A stretch of DNA of 56,064 bases from a virus: positions 1 to 56,064 of IMG/VR virus record IMGVR_UViG_3300024500_000038; one strand, given 5' to 3'. How positions within the stretch are numbered: position 1 is the first letter of the stretch; each line of letters opens with the position of its first letter. A program made the translations under genes and the position numbers. A model generated the notes under the pieces. It did not search any database and was not told where the DNA came from. It saw only the letters and a list, made by a program, of their open reading frames with translations. This document shows positions 17,987 to 27,396 of the stretch, one piece after another.

Positions 17987-18018
17987 ACCTGCATTGTACT
18001 GTAGAGTACTTTGCAGGT
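17987..18018 (-). promoter_or_regulatory. Nested hairpin before the giant virion gene
   Basis: ACCTGCA (17987-17993) pairs with TGCAGGT (18012-18018), and inside it GTACT pairs with AGTAC. The stem abuts the start codon of the 3301-residue gene and contains its only ribosome-site-like bases (GCAGGT). It could hide the start until ribosomes arrive from the upstream gene, or be a processing site. Confidence 0.5.
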
Positions 18019-18028
18019 ATGGCTTGCA

Positions 18029-19843
18029 TTACAGGTCTTTAAACTTTGGTGTACCTACAGGCTTCACTGGTTTAGTAGGTTTAGGTCTCGGTCCACCTGT
18101 AGGTTTTGTCGGTTTAGGCTGACCACCGCCGCCAGTGATCTTCACTGGTTTGACATCAGGTCCAACACGTCCGGTGAACCCGGGCATGAATCCACCGCCA
18201 CCACCGAAGGCACCCGCCGAATCTGGTTGTCGCCCCTGTCCAAAGTTACCACTACGTATGATGTCTTGGATGTAAGGTAAAGCATCTGGACTCAATCCTG
18301 GCTGAGTACCAAGGAACTGAGCAACTGGTAGCGGCGCAGATGAACCAAAGTTCATACTTGTGTAAGGCGTATTAATTATCTTGTTTGCGGCGGCTAACGC
18401 AGCTATTGCTTGTGGATTACCCGGATCCCAGGATAGACGCTCTTTGGCTTTCTCCGCAGATGCTATAGCATTTGCCACATTGACCATTGCGACCTGTGGG
18501 TTTCCAGTAGTTTCTTTAACCCATCGATCGACCTGATTGTAAAGCTCGCCAACGTCCTCGGATACTTTAAGTATTCTTGCGGCTTCTTCTTTATTGCCGG
18601 CTTTCATTGCAGCCGCATACGCACCAGCATTATTACTTTGTGTCAAACGCAAGTTACCAAGAGTCTGTTGTGCTTGTTGCACAATAGATGCCTGGTTCAT
18701 ATCCTGACGCTCGCTGAACTCACGTTCTTTTAAATCCTGACCAACGTTAAAACGACGCATGCGACCAGCTTCAGCATTGGCAGCAATTTGTGCAGACAGA
18801 TTACGGACAGCAATAGCTGCTTGCTTCAATTGCATCTCAACTGGTTTGAACGCGTTAGATAACTTAAGGCCAACTATCTTCTGTTCCAACAATGCGAGTC
18901 TTGGTGTAAGCGTCGATTTCAAATCAACAGCACGCTGCCTTGAAAGGTCAGTAGCGGCTCGCTGCTGGTCAATCTTTGCACGCGTCTGTTCACGCATGCC
19001 GTACGTAGCTGTCAGAGGAATCTGCCCCTGTTGTGCTTCTCGCTCACCGAACGCAACAACATCCTTTGGAACTTGTGTAGTTGGCTTACGGAAGCGCGAA
19101 TCAGGAACGCCACGCATGTTGTACGCAGCCACACCAAGGTCACGTTGGTCTTGTGGCAAAGCATCCACGTTAGGTGGGCCATACAAACCAACCATTCCCT
19201 GCTGTGCTGGGTTTAGTGTTTTACGCTCAAATGTCTCGAAACGTCCGGTCTGCGGGTTGAACTCAGCACCCGATGTCATACCCATGACGCCAGGGAATTC
19301 CTTTGCTGCCTTGTCGAGAGGCATGAGACCCTCGATAGCACCACGACCTTGCCCTTGATCGACTACTGCACCGGGTACGTTCCCAATTGTGTATTGACCA
19401 GCAATCTGCTCACCAGGCATAGGAACCATTCCGGCAATCTGCTCCGCCTTTAGACCATATGGTCTTGATTCAGGGTCATACCCTAGAGCTTGCTGTAATG
19501 AATTACGCAAAGCCGCAACGTTAGTCTTGATACTGTCTTCGTCAAGACCTTCCCACTCTTTGCGGTATTTGTTGATTTCACCAAGCGCGCTACTCAGTGC
19601 GTTCTGATTAAGGCTTGCGTATCTGTAATCACGATCGGCAGCAGCATCTTCACGCTTAAGCCTATTCTCATTAAGCATAGCCTGAAGTTTTGCGGCTTCA
19701 ATGGCGTTGCGGGAGCGATCAGACTTAATGCGTTGCATATTGGTCATCGTAGAGATGCGCTCGCGACGACCTTGATTTATAGCGTTTAGGTAACCGCTAC
19801 CAATGCCTTTAAAAACACTTGCTAGTCCTGATGATACTGCCAT
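18029..19843 (-). CDS. Internal virion protein, 604 aa (gp15-position)
   Basis: Second of three consecutive ejection-type genes. The protein opens with a short Gly/Ala segment (SSGLASVFKGIGSGYLNAIN), followed by long helices with many Arg, Gln and Ala. The C-terminal 70 residues are a flexible tail: a Gly run (GGGGG), then repeated PKPTKPTG/PKPTKPVKPV units rich in Lys and Pro. No enzymatic motif is visible. Neighbour order (nozzle, small protein, 443, 604, 3301) copies T7 genes 12 to 16, where the equivalent proteins form the DNA-ejection channel. Call is by position and composition. Confidence 0.65.
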   Translation of the reverse strand: MAVSSGLASVFKGIGSGYLNAINQGRRERISTMTNMQRIKSDRSRNAIEAAKLQAMLNENRLKREDAAADRDYRYASLNQNALSSALGEINKYRKEWEGLDEDSIKTNVAALRNSLQQALGYDPESRPYGLKAEQIAGMVPMPGEQIAGQYTIGNVPGAVVDQGQGRGAIEGLMPLDKAAKEFPGVMGMTSGAEFNPQTGRFETFERKTLNPAQQGMVGLYGPPNVDALPQDQRDLGVAAYNMRGVPDSRFRKPTTQVPKDVVAFGEREAQQGQIPLTATYGMREQTRAKIDQQRAATDLSRQRAVDLKSTLTPRLALLEQKIVGLKLSNAFKPVEMQLKQAAIAVRNLSAQIAANAEAGRMRRFNVGQDLKEREFSERQDMNQASIVQQAQQTLGNLRLTQSNNAGAYAAAMKAGNKEEAARILKVSEDVGELYNQVDRWVKETTGNPQVAMVNVANAIASAEKAKERLSWDPGNPQAIAALAAANKIINTPYTSMNFGSSAPLPVAQFLGTQPGLSPDALPYIQDIIRSGNFGQGRQPDSAGAFGGGGGFMPGFTGRVGPDVKPVKITGGGGQPKPTKPTGGPRPKPTKPVKPVGTPKFKDL

Positions 19844-19847
19844 GTCA

Positions 19848-21161
19848 TTACAACCTTATCTGCTCAATAGAACCAATACCACGATTAGCATCAATAGGTG
19901 GAAGGAAACCACCAGCCAATGGCATTTGTCCTAGTGATGGCCTACGACGACTAAATTGAGGCATAGATACTCCAGGTTCCTGACCGAAACCAATGCCATT
20001 AAGATCTATTGGATGGGTACGAATAGGAGCCATTCCAGGATCAGCACCGGTTACACCGTAACCTCTTGCCGGAATATTAAACGGTGGAAGAATCTGGTCT
20101 ATAGGAACTGGTGGGTTAAACCCGTCACCCATAGGTTCAATGTCATCGGCCGATTTATCACCGTACATATCCATGAAACGGTTCATGTCACGGCGGCTTT
20201 GTTCCATACCCATTGCCGTACCGGCTAGGTTTGCAATGCCACCCATTGCCATGGCCTCACGATCACGGTTAGCCTGGCTAATAGCCTGATTCTGTCGTTG
20301 CTCAGCAGAGTTCATGTTGTACAAGTTTTGGTCCACATTGAACATGCCTTGCCGACCAGTGTTTACATAGCGGTCGCCGCGATTGATCTGATTACCAATC
20401 GCACCTTGTAGTTGACCAATGAGTTGAGGTTGCATCGCAAGGTTACGCCCGGCGAGGTCGTAAGCACCTTGCGCCATACCACTGACGGCAGCTTGGTTGA
20501 TACCACCATAGCCAGACAATGCCTGTCCGCCACCAATCATTCCGCCTGTCGCACGCATACGTGATTCGGCAGCGCGGCGTGCGGCTTCGGTGCCTGCGGC
20601 AGCACCTGCCATCTGCGTCGTACCGTAACTAGAACTAAGGCCACGATTCGAAAGGTCTTGTAGACGCCCGATGGTTTCTTCCATCATCGGGTTATAACGG
20701 TCAAGCATTGACTGACCAGTGCCGATGTCGGCACCGTATGCGCCACGCATATTTGCTATATTGGCTTTTGCCTCACCCATCGCTATCTGTTCTGGGCTAG
20801 GTCCACGATTGCCGCCACCAAACAATGTCCTACCTAGAGATGATATTCCTTTGGATAGGAATGGCAAAGCGGCCATGCCAAGCTGTACTGCATTAACTCC
20901 AGGAATAGCCATCCCAAGAGCCTTCATTCCAGCTCCGCCTAATGCTTGGCGTAGAGCGTATTGTCCAAGCTGACCTGTCCCGCCAAAGTTATTTCCAAAC
21001 GCTTGATTTAAAAGATACTGTGGACCAATCTGCCTAGCAGTACTACCGAGCATGCCAAGTAGACCGTTAGGTTGCCCCATTGCCGCCTGTCCTGCACGTA
21101 TACGTCGGGCTAAGTCTGGAAACTGTTGCTCAACTGTGCTATCTGGTCCATTTGTACTCAT
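19848..21161 (-). CDS. Internal virion protein, 437 aa (gp14-position)
   Basis: The frame opens at 21179, but the ATG at 21161 overlaps the previous stop as TAATG and has AAGGTGG just upstream, so I chose it (437 residues). The protein is rich in Gly, Met, Gln and Asn, with an amphipathic or membrane-seeking Gly/Ala region around residues 70-115 (GGAGMKALGMAIPGVNAVQL) and a Gln/Asn-rich helical centre (NQINRGDRYVNTGRQG). Such composition is typical of small podovirus ejection proteins that enter the cell envelope. No homology recognised. Confidence 0.6.
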   Translation of the reverse strand: MSTNGPDSTVEQQFPDLARRIRAGQAAMGQPNGLLGMLGSTARQIGPQYLLNQAFGNNFGGTGQLGQYALRQALGGAGMKALGMAIPGVNAVQLGMAALPFLSKGISSLGRTLFGGGNRGPSPEQIAMGEAKANIANMRGAYGADIGTGQSMLDRYNPMMEETIGRLQDLSNRGLSSSYGTTQMAGAAAGTEAARRAAESRMRATGGMIGGGQALSGYGGINQAAVSGMAQGAYDLAGRNLAMQPQLIGQLQGAIGNQINRGDRYVNTGRQGMFNVDQNLYNMNSAEQRQNQAISQANRDREAMAMGGIANLAGTAMGMEQSRRDMNRFMDMYGDKSADDIEPMGDGFNPPVPIDQILPPFNIPARGYGVTGADPGMAPIRTHPIDLNGIGFGQEPGVSMPQFSRRRPSLGQMPLAGGFLPPIDANRGIGSIEQIRL

Positions 21162-21550
21162 TACGCCACCTTCAACCAACCACTGGTTGTCCCTATAGTT
21201 ACTCCGATAAACATTACTGTTGCGTACCTCGTTGCGAGACTACTGAAACCTGCTGGCGCAAAGACACTTTCTCCAGAAATAGGAGTAAAAGTCACGGCGT
21301 TAGCCGAAGTATCTGTCTTCACCACAACTAGCAGTTTACCGCCAGCAGCCCTACCGGAAGGTAACGTAAGCACTACGGCGCCACTTGTAGCGTCAACCGC
21401 AACTAAGCTGTTGTAATCAACCAAAGTCTTGCTTGCTGTTACATTCAGTTGCCTAGATAACGTAAAGCTGTAGTTCTCAGGGGCAACACCTACGGTCAAT
21501 GTTGTGCTTGCCGTATCTCCAGATGAACCACCTACTAGTACTGAACTCAT
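21161..21550 (-). CDS. Beta-rich virion protein, 129 aa
   Basis: The ATG overlaps the stop of the nozzle gene, and the stop overlaps the next start, so it belongs to the tail/ejection block. The sequence alternates hydrophobic and Thr/Ser/Gly residues (TTLTVGVAPENYSFTLSR, GAVVLTLPSGRAAGGKLLVVV), the mark of a small all-beta domain such as those used in phage tips and decoration proteins. No enzyme motif. Could be a tail-tip or fibre-attachment piece; unknown. Confidence 0.6.
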   Translation of the reverse strand: MSSVLVGGSSGDTASTTLTVGVAPENYSFTLSRQLNVTASKTLVDYNSLVAVDATSGAVVLTLPSGRAAGGKLLVVVKTDTSANAVTFTPISGESVFAPAGFSSLATRYATVMFIGVTIGTTSGWLKVA

Positions 21551-24500
21551 ACTCTTGGAATCCTCGCATCTGAAGAATGCACATGGGTGGCATATATTAC
21601 TCCGGGCGTGCGGCCGGATCCGGAAAGACTAATTTGCACACATTGTGAAAATACATCGCGATACACATCACGCAAAGCGATTGTCTTGTTTTGCCCCCCA
21701 GTAAATGTGAAAGAACTAGGTGTAGCGGCTGGACTAAAGATGCCATCAGATGACACTGATTGAATGTTGTAGTTCACTGTGTGGTCAACCAGATGTACAA
21801 AAGCACCATCATTTGAAAAGCCAGGATTTGCAACCTCAGCTCCACCCACAGTTGTCGATATCCTAAACTTATTCTTAGTCAAACCCGTGGCAAGCACGTA
21901 GTAGTTAGTGCCAGTGGTTACGACGCCTGACGTTCGCGTGAAACGTATGAGGTCGCCGGCCTGGAGATCTTGCGTGGCGAAGAAGTCGTTGCCAGTAGAA
22001 GGTTGCGTGTACTTAAACGACTTAGCCTTTGACTCATAATGGACATTAACCTGACTTACCCTGTTGAGGTTATAGTAAGCAATACCCTCGCTGTATGTCT
22101 GCCCGTACTGCCTTGTAGTCAATGTCCAGTTAATAGGTGTAGGATTGGATGTCGGATACAGAATGCGATCAGCAGTGCCAACTAGTTTGTATATCTGGCC
22201 AAACTCTGTGCCTATATACATTGTCGAGGTATCTTCACCGCCGGTCAAAGCAGCCGCAGCGGTAAAACCTGTGGTCGTAGACGTAAGCTCCGGAGCTAAC
22301 CATCGAGTCCAACCGCCTGTTCTAAGATCGTAAACGTATGCCGCAGAGTTCAGTGTGTCATATGTGGTCGGTGCAAACACAAATAATCGCATATCGTGTG
22401 CAAAGAACGCAATGTTCTTGAAAGGCGCCGCGGCGAGGTCGGCACTATTCATACTACTGTTCATACTGAGAAGCTTTCGCAATTGAATACTCTTGTTCTC
22501 AGGAACACCATTATTGAACTCTAGAACACCTTGCGGTGACATCCACATAAGACGTCCGAATAGACTTATCGTGCCGCGCGGTGATACGCATCCAACAGAT
22601 GGTTCTCGAAGCATTGACTGAATAGTAAAGTTTGTTGGATCAAAGCCAAGTACAGGTAGTACAGAATTTTCCCTTAGTACTAGAAGGACTGCGCTTGTAG
22701 TATTGTTGACGAACATCCCGTCACCTGCATAACTGAGCAGGGCTGTAATCTTTTCGTTGTCATACTTACTACTGACAGTGAACGACGTACCCTTCGTAAA
22801 GATATTAGGATCGGATTGATCAGGGACTAACGTCGTGTATACAGGCGCCTCATTGATACCGTTAAGCATCCACGTCGCATACACGGTGTTATCCTTGGCT
22901 AGGAACAATCGACGTGAATGTTCTGTTATTGCAGTACAACCAATTGGGACGATGTCACGACCACTCTCAAATGGGTACCCGGGTTCATAAGGGCCAGCCT
23001 CATAAAGGATGTCAGCATCCGGGACTCGATCTATAAACTTGATACGTTTAAAGGCAGACCCTGCAGTAACCGACGTGTATTCGGCACGCCAGTTTTTACC
23101 AATAGTAGCCGAGACTGCATCAGATGGTATTACTGCAATAAGCCGCAGGCGTCCATCCGGAAATACACCCTGGCCTCTACGATAGATACATATCCAGCTG
23201 TACTCAAGACCAGAATAGGCGCAAGTATGCTGGACCCATATAGGAAACGGCGCACTGGTTACAGACTTTATCGGGAATGTAAGTGTTGTTGGTACATAGG
23301 CAGTCACAGCAACGGTACGCGTAGTCCCAGTAGTGTCAACGTAGACCACAGAACCAGTTGCAGAGGAGACTACACGTTTCTGGTCAAGTGCTGGAACAGT
23401 GTTTGTAAAGTCCTGACCAACAGGGGTAGCTGCAACAATTTCAGTGGTGTCATATCTCAGATCAAGGTTATTGTTGTTACTGTCTGCTGGATTCAGTATT
23501 AACTCAGCCATACTCATAGCTGCGGTAGTCGTGACACTCTTACTTGGCAGACTTGGAAGTGATTCAACACCCTGAGCGTAAACTTCGTTTTCAATGTAGT
23601 ACGGTGGGCGTTCTACGCCACCCTCAGTCTTCCATCGAGTGAATACGTATTCGTACGTCACGTCAGGCGTCAATCCACCATCAGTTGTAAGTTGTCCTAT
23701 GGACATCAAGACTGTGTCATGCGTTGTATCAAAGTCTTGCTCAAGTCTGACGTAAACAGATGCAACGTTGTTTCGGTTGGCCTGGGATATACCAAAGATA
23801 TTCCAAGACATGTATCCATACTTAGGATCGTAAATGCCGTACCCTGTCCAGTTGATCGTACTAGATCCGGTATTCTTGATGCCTAGTGACATGTAAGGCG
23901 GGTTTGCTCTATATGCTTCTGGAAACTCCACTTGCAGGCTGACGGTGTCGCGATTACTTAGATCCGTAACAGCCAGGTTACTTATACGAACAGCAACACC
24001 TTTGACGTAACCTGCTCGTAGAGGAGCCAGCGATGTAGTCTGCTGGCGGGTGCGAATTTGTACTAACCCAGATGCGTTAGTTACTTCTGAGTTAGGCGCT
24101 AAATTACTGAGAATTGGATGCAATGCAATATTGTCTACTAGGATTCCACGACTATCTCCAGTCGTAGATTGTGCTGCATTAGCGGTCTGAAGCTTAATAC
24201 GTATTTGAGTCAACGTCCCACGGAATGCACGGAAGTCTATGAATAGACTGATCTCTTTCCAGTCGGTGACGCTCTGTGCAACAGTAGGCTGGACAATTTG
24301 TGTAAACACACATCCGACAATAGGGTTACCACCAGAATCTAATCCTGTGACTGTTACAAATACGCCATGGTTACGACGACTATCCAGTGAGTCGTTGTTG
24401 TACATCAAGCAACGCAAGCTGTACATTCCAATCTTATACGTAGTGCCGTCGTACGTATACGTCGGCGCTGTCATTGTCTTTTGAATCCAGTCGCCGCCAG

Positions 24501-25329
24501 CGTCAAGCAGTAATGCCTTATTACCAGTCTGGGAGGCGTAGTTAGATATCTTTTCTGCCCCACTCAATGCCGCATCAATAAGTGTGTACTGTTTTACGGT
24601 AGCCAGGCCGGCTCCACTATTCTGCCAAACTGTAGCATTAGGCACAGCATTATCGGTGTCGGATTCAAACGTGTAACCTTCCGACGTAGCGGTAGCCGTA
24701 ATCATCTCGTATGAAGCAGCTAACGAACTGAAAGCCATGCCAAAGGTTGTCGCAGCTGAATCGTTATCGATGTCAGATGCGCCTGTTATTCCTTTAGCCT
24801 CATATGTCTTTACGTTGGCAACAGGCTGTATATGATCTTTACCATTGATCATAGGTGCCTTAGGCATGAACACTTGTGTAACATTGGTGCCGTTGTACTT
24901 CCATATAGTCCCACCACTAGCACCAGGAATTCCGTATATGTACTTACCGTGCTGGACCATTCGTGAGTCTTGTGGGTATCCGTTAACTACAGTCAATGGT
25001 GTCAAAGCTGTAGCCCCATCAGACCACTCACTGATCGATGTAGTTGGAACAGTAGGGTCACCGCTAATAACCAGTATTTTTGATGCTACATTGGACGACT
25101 GTCTGTATTGCAGCATGTTGTGAATAGGATCACTTGGGCTAGTCAATTGCGCGTGCATACCAGGCCTGGTCGTCAAAGCACCACCATCGTTCCATAGGTT
25201 GTCTGCTACCTGTACATAACCATCCTGCAACCTATTTGGCGTCGTGTTAGTATCGATGCCAATAAACTGACGATCGCCAAACGTATATGTTTGACGCACA
25301 GCTTGTGCGTTACGTGTTGTATCTGCCAT
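21547..25329 (-). CDS. Tail nozzle-like protein (T7 gp12 / P22 gp10 type), 1260 aa
   Basis: The N-terminus fits podovirus nozzle proteins: GIDTNTTPNRLQDGYVQVADN, then DGGALTTRPG, where the G-x-TRPG turn is characteristic. The C-terminal part carries propeller-like repeats such as GCVSPRGTISLFGRLMWMSP, FKNIAFFAHDMRLFVF and YDLRTGGWTRWL. At 1260 residues it is much longer than T7 gp12 (794). The extra length (about residues 170-560) is beta-sandwich-like, with DSRGILVDNIALHP resembling carbohydrate-binding modules. It lies just before the ejection proteins, as expected for a nozzle. Starts in a TAATG overlap. Confidence 0.7.
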   Translation of the reverse strand: MADTTRNAQAVRQTYTFGDRQFIGIDTNTTPNRLQDGYVQVADNLWNDGGALTTRPGMHAQLTSPSDPIHNMLQYRQSSNVASKILVISGDPTVPTTSISEWSDGATALTPLTVVNGYPQDSRMVQHGKYIYGIPGASGGTIWKYNGTNVTQVFMPKAPMINGKDHIQPVANVKTYEAKGITGASDIDNDSAATTFGMAFSSLAASYEMITATATSEGYTFESDTDNAVPNATVWQNSGAGLATVKQYTLIDAALSGAEKISNYASQTGNKALLLDAGGDWIQKTMTAPTYTYDGTTYKIGMYSLRCLMYNNDSLDSRRNHGVFVTVTGLDSGGNPIVGCVFTQIVQPTVAQSVTDWKEISLFIDFRAFRGTLTQIRIKLQTANAAQSTTGDSRGILVDNIALHPILSNLAPNSEVTNASGLVQIRTRQQTTSLAPLRAGYVKGVAVRISNLAVTDLSNRDTVSLQVEFPEAYRANPPYMSLGIKNTGSSTINWTGYGIYDPKYGYMSWNIFGISQANRNNVASVYVRLEQDFDTTHDTVLMSIGQLTTDGGLTPDVTYEYVFTRWKTEGGVERPPYYIENEVYAQGVESLPSLPSKSVTTTAAMSMAELILNPADSNNNNLDLRYDTTEIVAATPVGQDFTNTVPALDQKRVVSSATGSVVYVDTTGTTRTVAVTAYVPTTLTFPIKSVTSAPFPIWVQHTCAYSGLEYSWICIYRRGQGVFPDGRLRLIAVIPSDAVSATIGKNWRAEYTSVTAGSAFKRIKFIDRVPDADILYEAGPYEPGYPFESGRDIVPIGCTAITEHSRRLFLAKDNTVYATWMLNGINEAPVYTTLVPDQSDPNIFTKGTSFTVSSKYDNEKITALLSYAGDGMFVNNTTSAVLLVLRENSVLPVLGFDPTNFTIQSMLREPSVGCVSPRGTISLFGRLMWMSPQGVLEFNNGVPENKSIQLRKLLSMNSSMNSADLAAAPFKNIAFFAHDMRLFVFAPTTYDTLNSAAYVYDLRTGGWTRWLAPELTSTTTGFTAAAALTGGEDTSTMYIGTEFGQIYKLVGTADRILYPTSNPTPINWTLTTRQYGQTYSEGIAYYNLNRVSQVNVHYESKAKSFKYTQPSTGNDFFATQDLQAGDLIRFTRTSGVVTTGTNYYVLATGLTKNKFRISTTVGGAEVANPGFSNDGAFVHLVDHTVNYNIQSVSSDGIFSPAATPSSFTFTGGQNKTIALRDVYRDVFSQCVQISLSGSGRTPGVIYATHVHSSDARIPRV

Positions 25330-26966
25330 TAGTCACAAGGTCCTCGGTTCCATTGTATTGCACTAGGTGGTTCCTGTTTGTACACGGGCAATGGCAGCTG
25401 ATTGTTGGTGTAGTTACATGAAACGTTATTTGCTACCGTATATACGTTTACTGGTTGATTATTACCAAGTATGTGTAATCTAAACACTGGCAGCGTATAA
25501 GGTAATACATAAAGACCTCTAGTTAAATTACCGTCCGGTAGCCAGTTATCGACGAGTGTTCCATTACTTGTAAACAAGTATGCTAATGTCTGTGGTTGCT
25601 TGAATGCAGATGATAGTGTGCCAAGTTTAGAGAAAGCATTGACGATAGTCTGTTCAACATTGTATGTCGGTACAACACATGTGTTGACTGTCCAATTACA
25701 GGTATTAGCATCAAACGGTATAGCCAGGTCATATATTCGATATACAGGAATAGTAAACGGGAATGGGTACGCTTGTTGGCTTACGCCATATCCATTTTGT
25801 ATCCAACCACATATAGTCTCATCAATGATCTGCCAAGGAGGACAAGTGCAAAGTTCTATGCCTCCGGACGTTGCATTGGCATTGATAGTGGCAATACCAG
25901 TAATGCTTGACGCACTAGACAAAACACATTGCCCAGTACTAGTAATAGACGCTACGCCGGTTATGCTTGAGGTGACTTGTTTCTCACAAGTACCCACGAC
26001 AACTATAGATCCAACACCTGTAATTGATGAGCTTACTTGTACTTCTTTTGTAAACGTACCAGTAACGGATGCTGTGCCTACAAGGCTTGATGAACCACGT
26101 TTTTCAGTGACACCATCCGCCGATATGGAAGCAACGCCAGTAACATTCGCTGCACCGTTTACAACACCACCAATGACGGCATTTGCTGTAACTGTTGCTA
26201 TACCACTAATACTAGCCGTGGCTCGTTTTTCAACAACGCCTACGGATGTTATCGATGCAACACCAGATACATTGGCTGTAGCCGTTACAATGCCGGAGAT
26301 TATTGCATCTGCATTGACTGTTGCAACGCCTGATATTGATGACGTGGCTCGTTTTTCAACTAGACCAGCGGATGTTATTGAAGCAACACCACTTAGTGAA
26401 CCGGTTCCGAGTTTCTCAACAACACCCGCACTAGCAACGGTTGCGATACCGGTAAGTGAACTACTCCCTAGTTTTTCAACAACACCTGTCGATGTTATTG
26501 ATCCAATGCCTGTAAGAGAACTGCTTCCTAGTTTCTCAACAATACCCGCGCTGGCAACTGTTGCAACACCATTGATACTTGCTGTCGCATTGACAACTCC
26601 AACAATGGATCCATTGGCTGTAACGGTTGCAATACCAGATAGTGACGATGTTGCTAGTTTTTCAACAACACCTGCACTAGTGATGGAAGCAATACCACTT
26701 AGTGAACTGCTGCCTCGTTTTTCAACGATAGCGGACGATGTAATGGTGGCAACACCAGTAAGTGATGATGCGCCTAACTTATCTACTTGACCGGCTGATA
26801 CTACTGTTGCAACACCAGAAGGATTAGATGTTGCTCGTTTTTCTACTAGACCTGCTGACGTAACAGCAGCCAGTGCAACAAGTGACGCACTGGCTGATAT
26901 GACCCCGGCGGTACTACCTTTACCAAAGGCCCATTTACCCCACCAGGAAATATAACCGTCAGCCAT
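25329..26966 (-). CDS. Virion repeat protein with about seventeen 20-residue repeats
   Basis: The 545-residue protein has a Trp-rich head (ISWWGKWAFGKGS), then about 17 near-identical 20-residue units of the form SSLSGIASITSAGVVEKLAT (residues about 20-370), and a C-terminal domain of about 170 residues with Cys pairs (CTCPP, CNWTVNTC) and Trp. Units end in VEKR or VEKL, or in a shorter variant with VVNATA. Regular short beta-strands separated by turns suggest a solenoid or fibre shaft, with the Cys-rich end as tip. It lies between fibre genes and the nozzle, so an adsorption structure is likely. Start and stop are both TAATG overlaps. Confidence 0.7.
   Translation of the reverse strand: MADGYISWWGKWAFGKGSTAGVISASASLVALAAVTSAGLVEKRATSNPSGVATVVSAGQVDKLGASSLTGVATITSSAIVEKRGSSSLSGIASITSAGVVEKLATSSLSGIATVTANGSIVGVVNATASINGVATVASAGIVEKLGSSSLTGIGSITSTGVVEKLGSSSLTGIATVASAGVVEKLGTGSLSGVASITSAGLVEKRATSSISGVATVNADAIISGIVTATANVSGVASITSVGVVEKRATASISGIATVTANAVIGGVVNGAANVTGVASISADGVTEKRGSSSLVGTASVTGTFTKEVQVSSSITGVGSIVVVGTCEKQVTSSITGVASITSTGQCVLSSASSITGIATINANATSGGIELCTCPPWQIIDETICGWIQNGYGVSQQAYPFPFTIPVYRIYDLAIPFDANTCNWTVNTCVVPTYNVEQTIVNAFSKLGTLSSAFKQPQTLAYLFTSNGTLVDNWLPDGNLTRGLYVLPYTLPVFRLHILGNNQPVNVYTVANNVSCNYTNNQLPLPVYKQEPPSAIQWNRGPCD
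25860..26900 (-). repeat. 60-bp tandem repeats within the virion repeat gene
   Basis: The 20-residue protein repeats correspond to degenerate 60-bp DNA repeats over about 1 kb. On the plus strand their common core reads TTTTTCAACAACACC or GTTTTTCAAC followed by GCAACACCAGTAAG-like blocks. Because copies are close in sequence, unequal recombination could change repeat number. Boundaries are approximate. Confidence 0.75.
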
Positions 26967-27388
26967 TAGGTCACACTAATAGTTAGGTTGCTTGCTAAAA
27001 ATTTAAATACGTCACCAGATGCAACAACTCTCGGAGTCGTTAATGCTCCACCGAATAAAAAGTTACCAGCACTTACAGCATTCCATATACCAACGTGTGT
27101 AACTCCGGGAGACGAAGCACTCCATGTGACAGTACCTGACGCAGGAAAAACAATTTCGTTAGTATTGGTTGCACTTGCTGTGCCACCAGTAGTTTTAGTC
27201 CAACCTGCTGACGTAACAGGAATACGAGCGTAGTTACCACCAGTGACTTCATTTGCACCTGTATCTGCTGGGTCTGCGGTATGCAGTGATACCCATACAG
27301 TTCCTGTAGTAGGCAGTGTAGCAAACGTGGCGCCTGAAAACGCCCATCCAATAATCTGGTCTTCCAAGTAGTTTGAGAATGCTGACAT
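26966..27388 (-). CDS. Conserved phage structural protein, 140 aa
   Basis: The pattern WVSLHTADPADTG...YARIPVTSAGW, then NEIVFPASGTVTWSASSPGVTHVGIWNA and GNFLFGGALTTPRVV, is one I recognise from a widespread family of small phage structural proteins of about 130-150 residues, usually near tail or fibre genes. The fold should be all beta. AGGAGG five nt before the ATG is one of the strongest ribosome sites in the late block, so it may be made in large amounts. Confidence 0.7.
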   Translation of the reverse strand: MSAFSNYLEDQIIGWAFSGATFATLPTTGTVWVSLHTADPADTGANEVTGGNYARIPVTSAGWTKTTGGTASATNTNEIVFPASGTVTWSASSPGVTHVGIWNAVSAGNFLFGGALTTPRVVASGDVFKFLASNLTISVT

Positions 27389-27396
27389 AATTCCTC

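Noticed and set aside
25600-26790. 396-codon plus-strand frame opposite the repeat protein
   Set aside because: It is long only because the opposite strand is a regular 60-bp repeat; no start signal, and the minus-strand gene is well supported.
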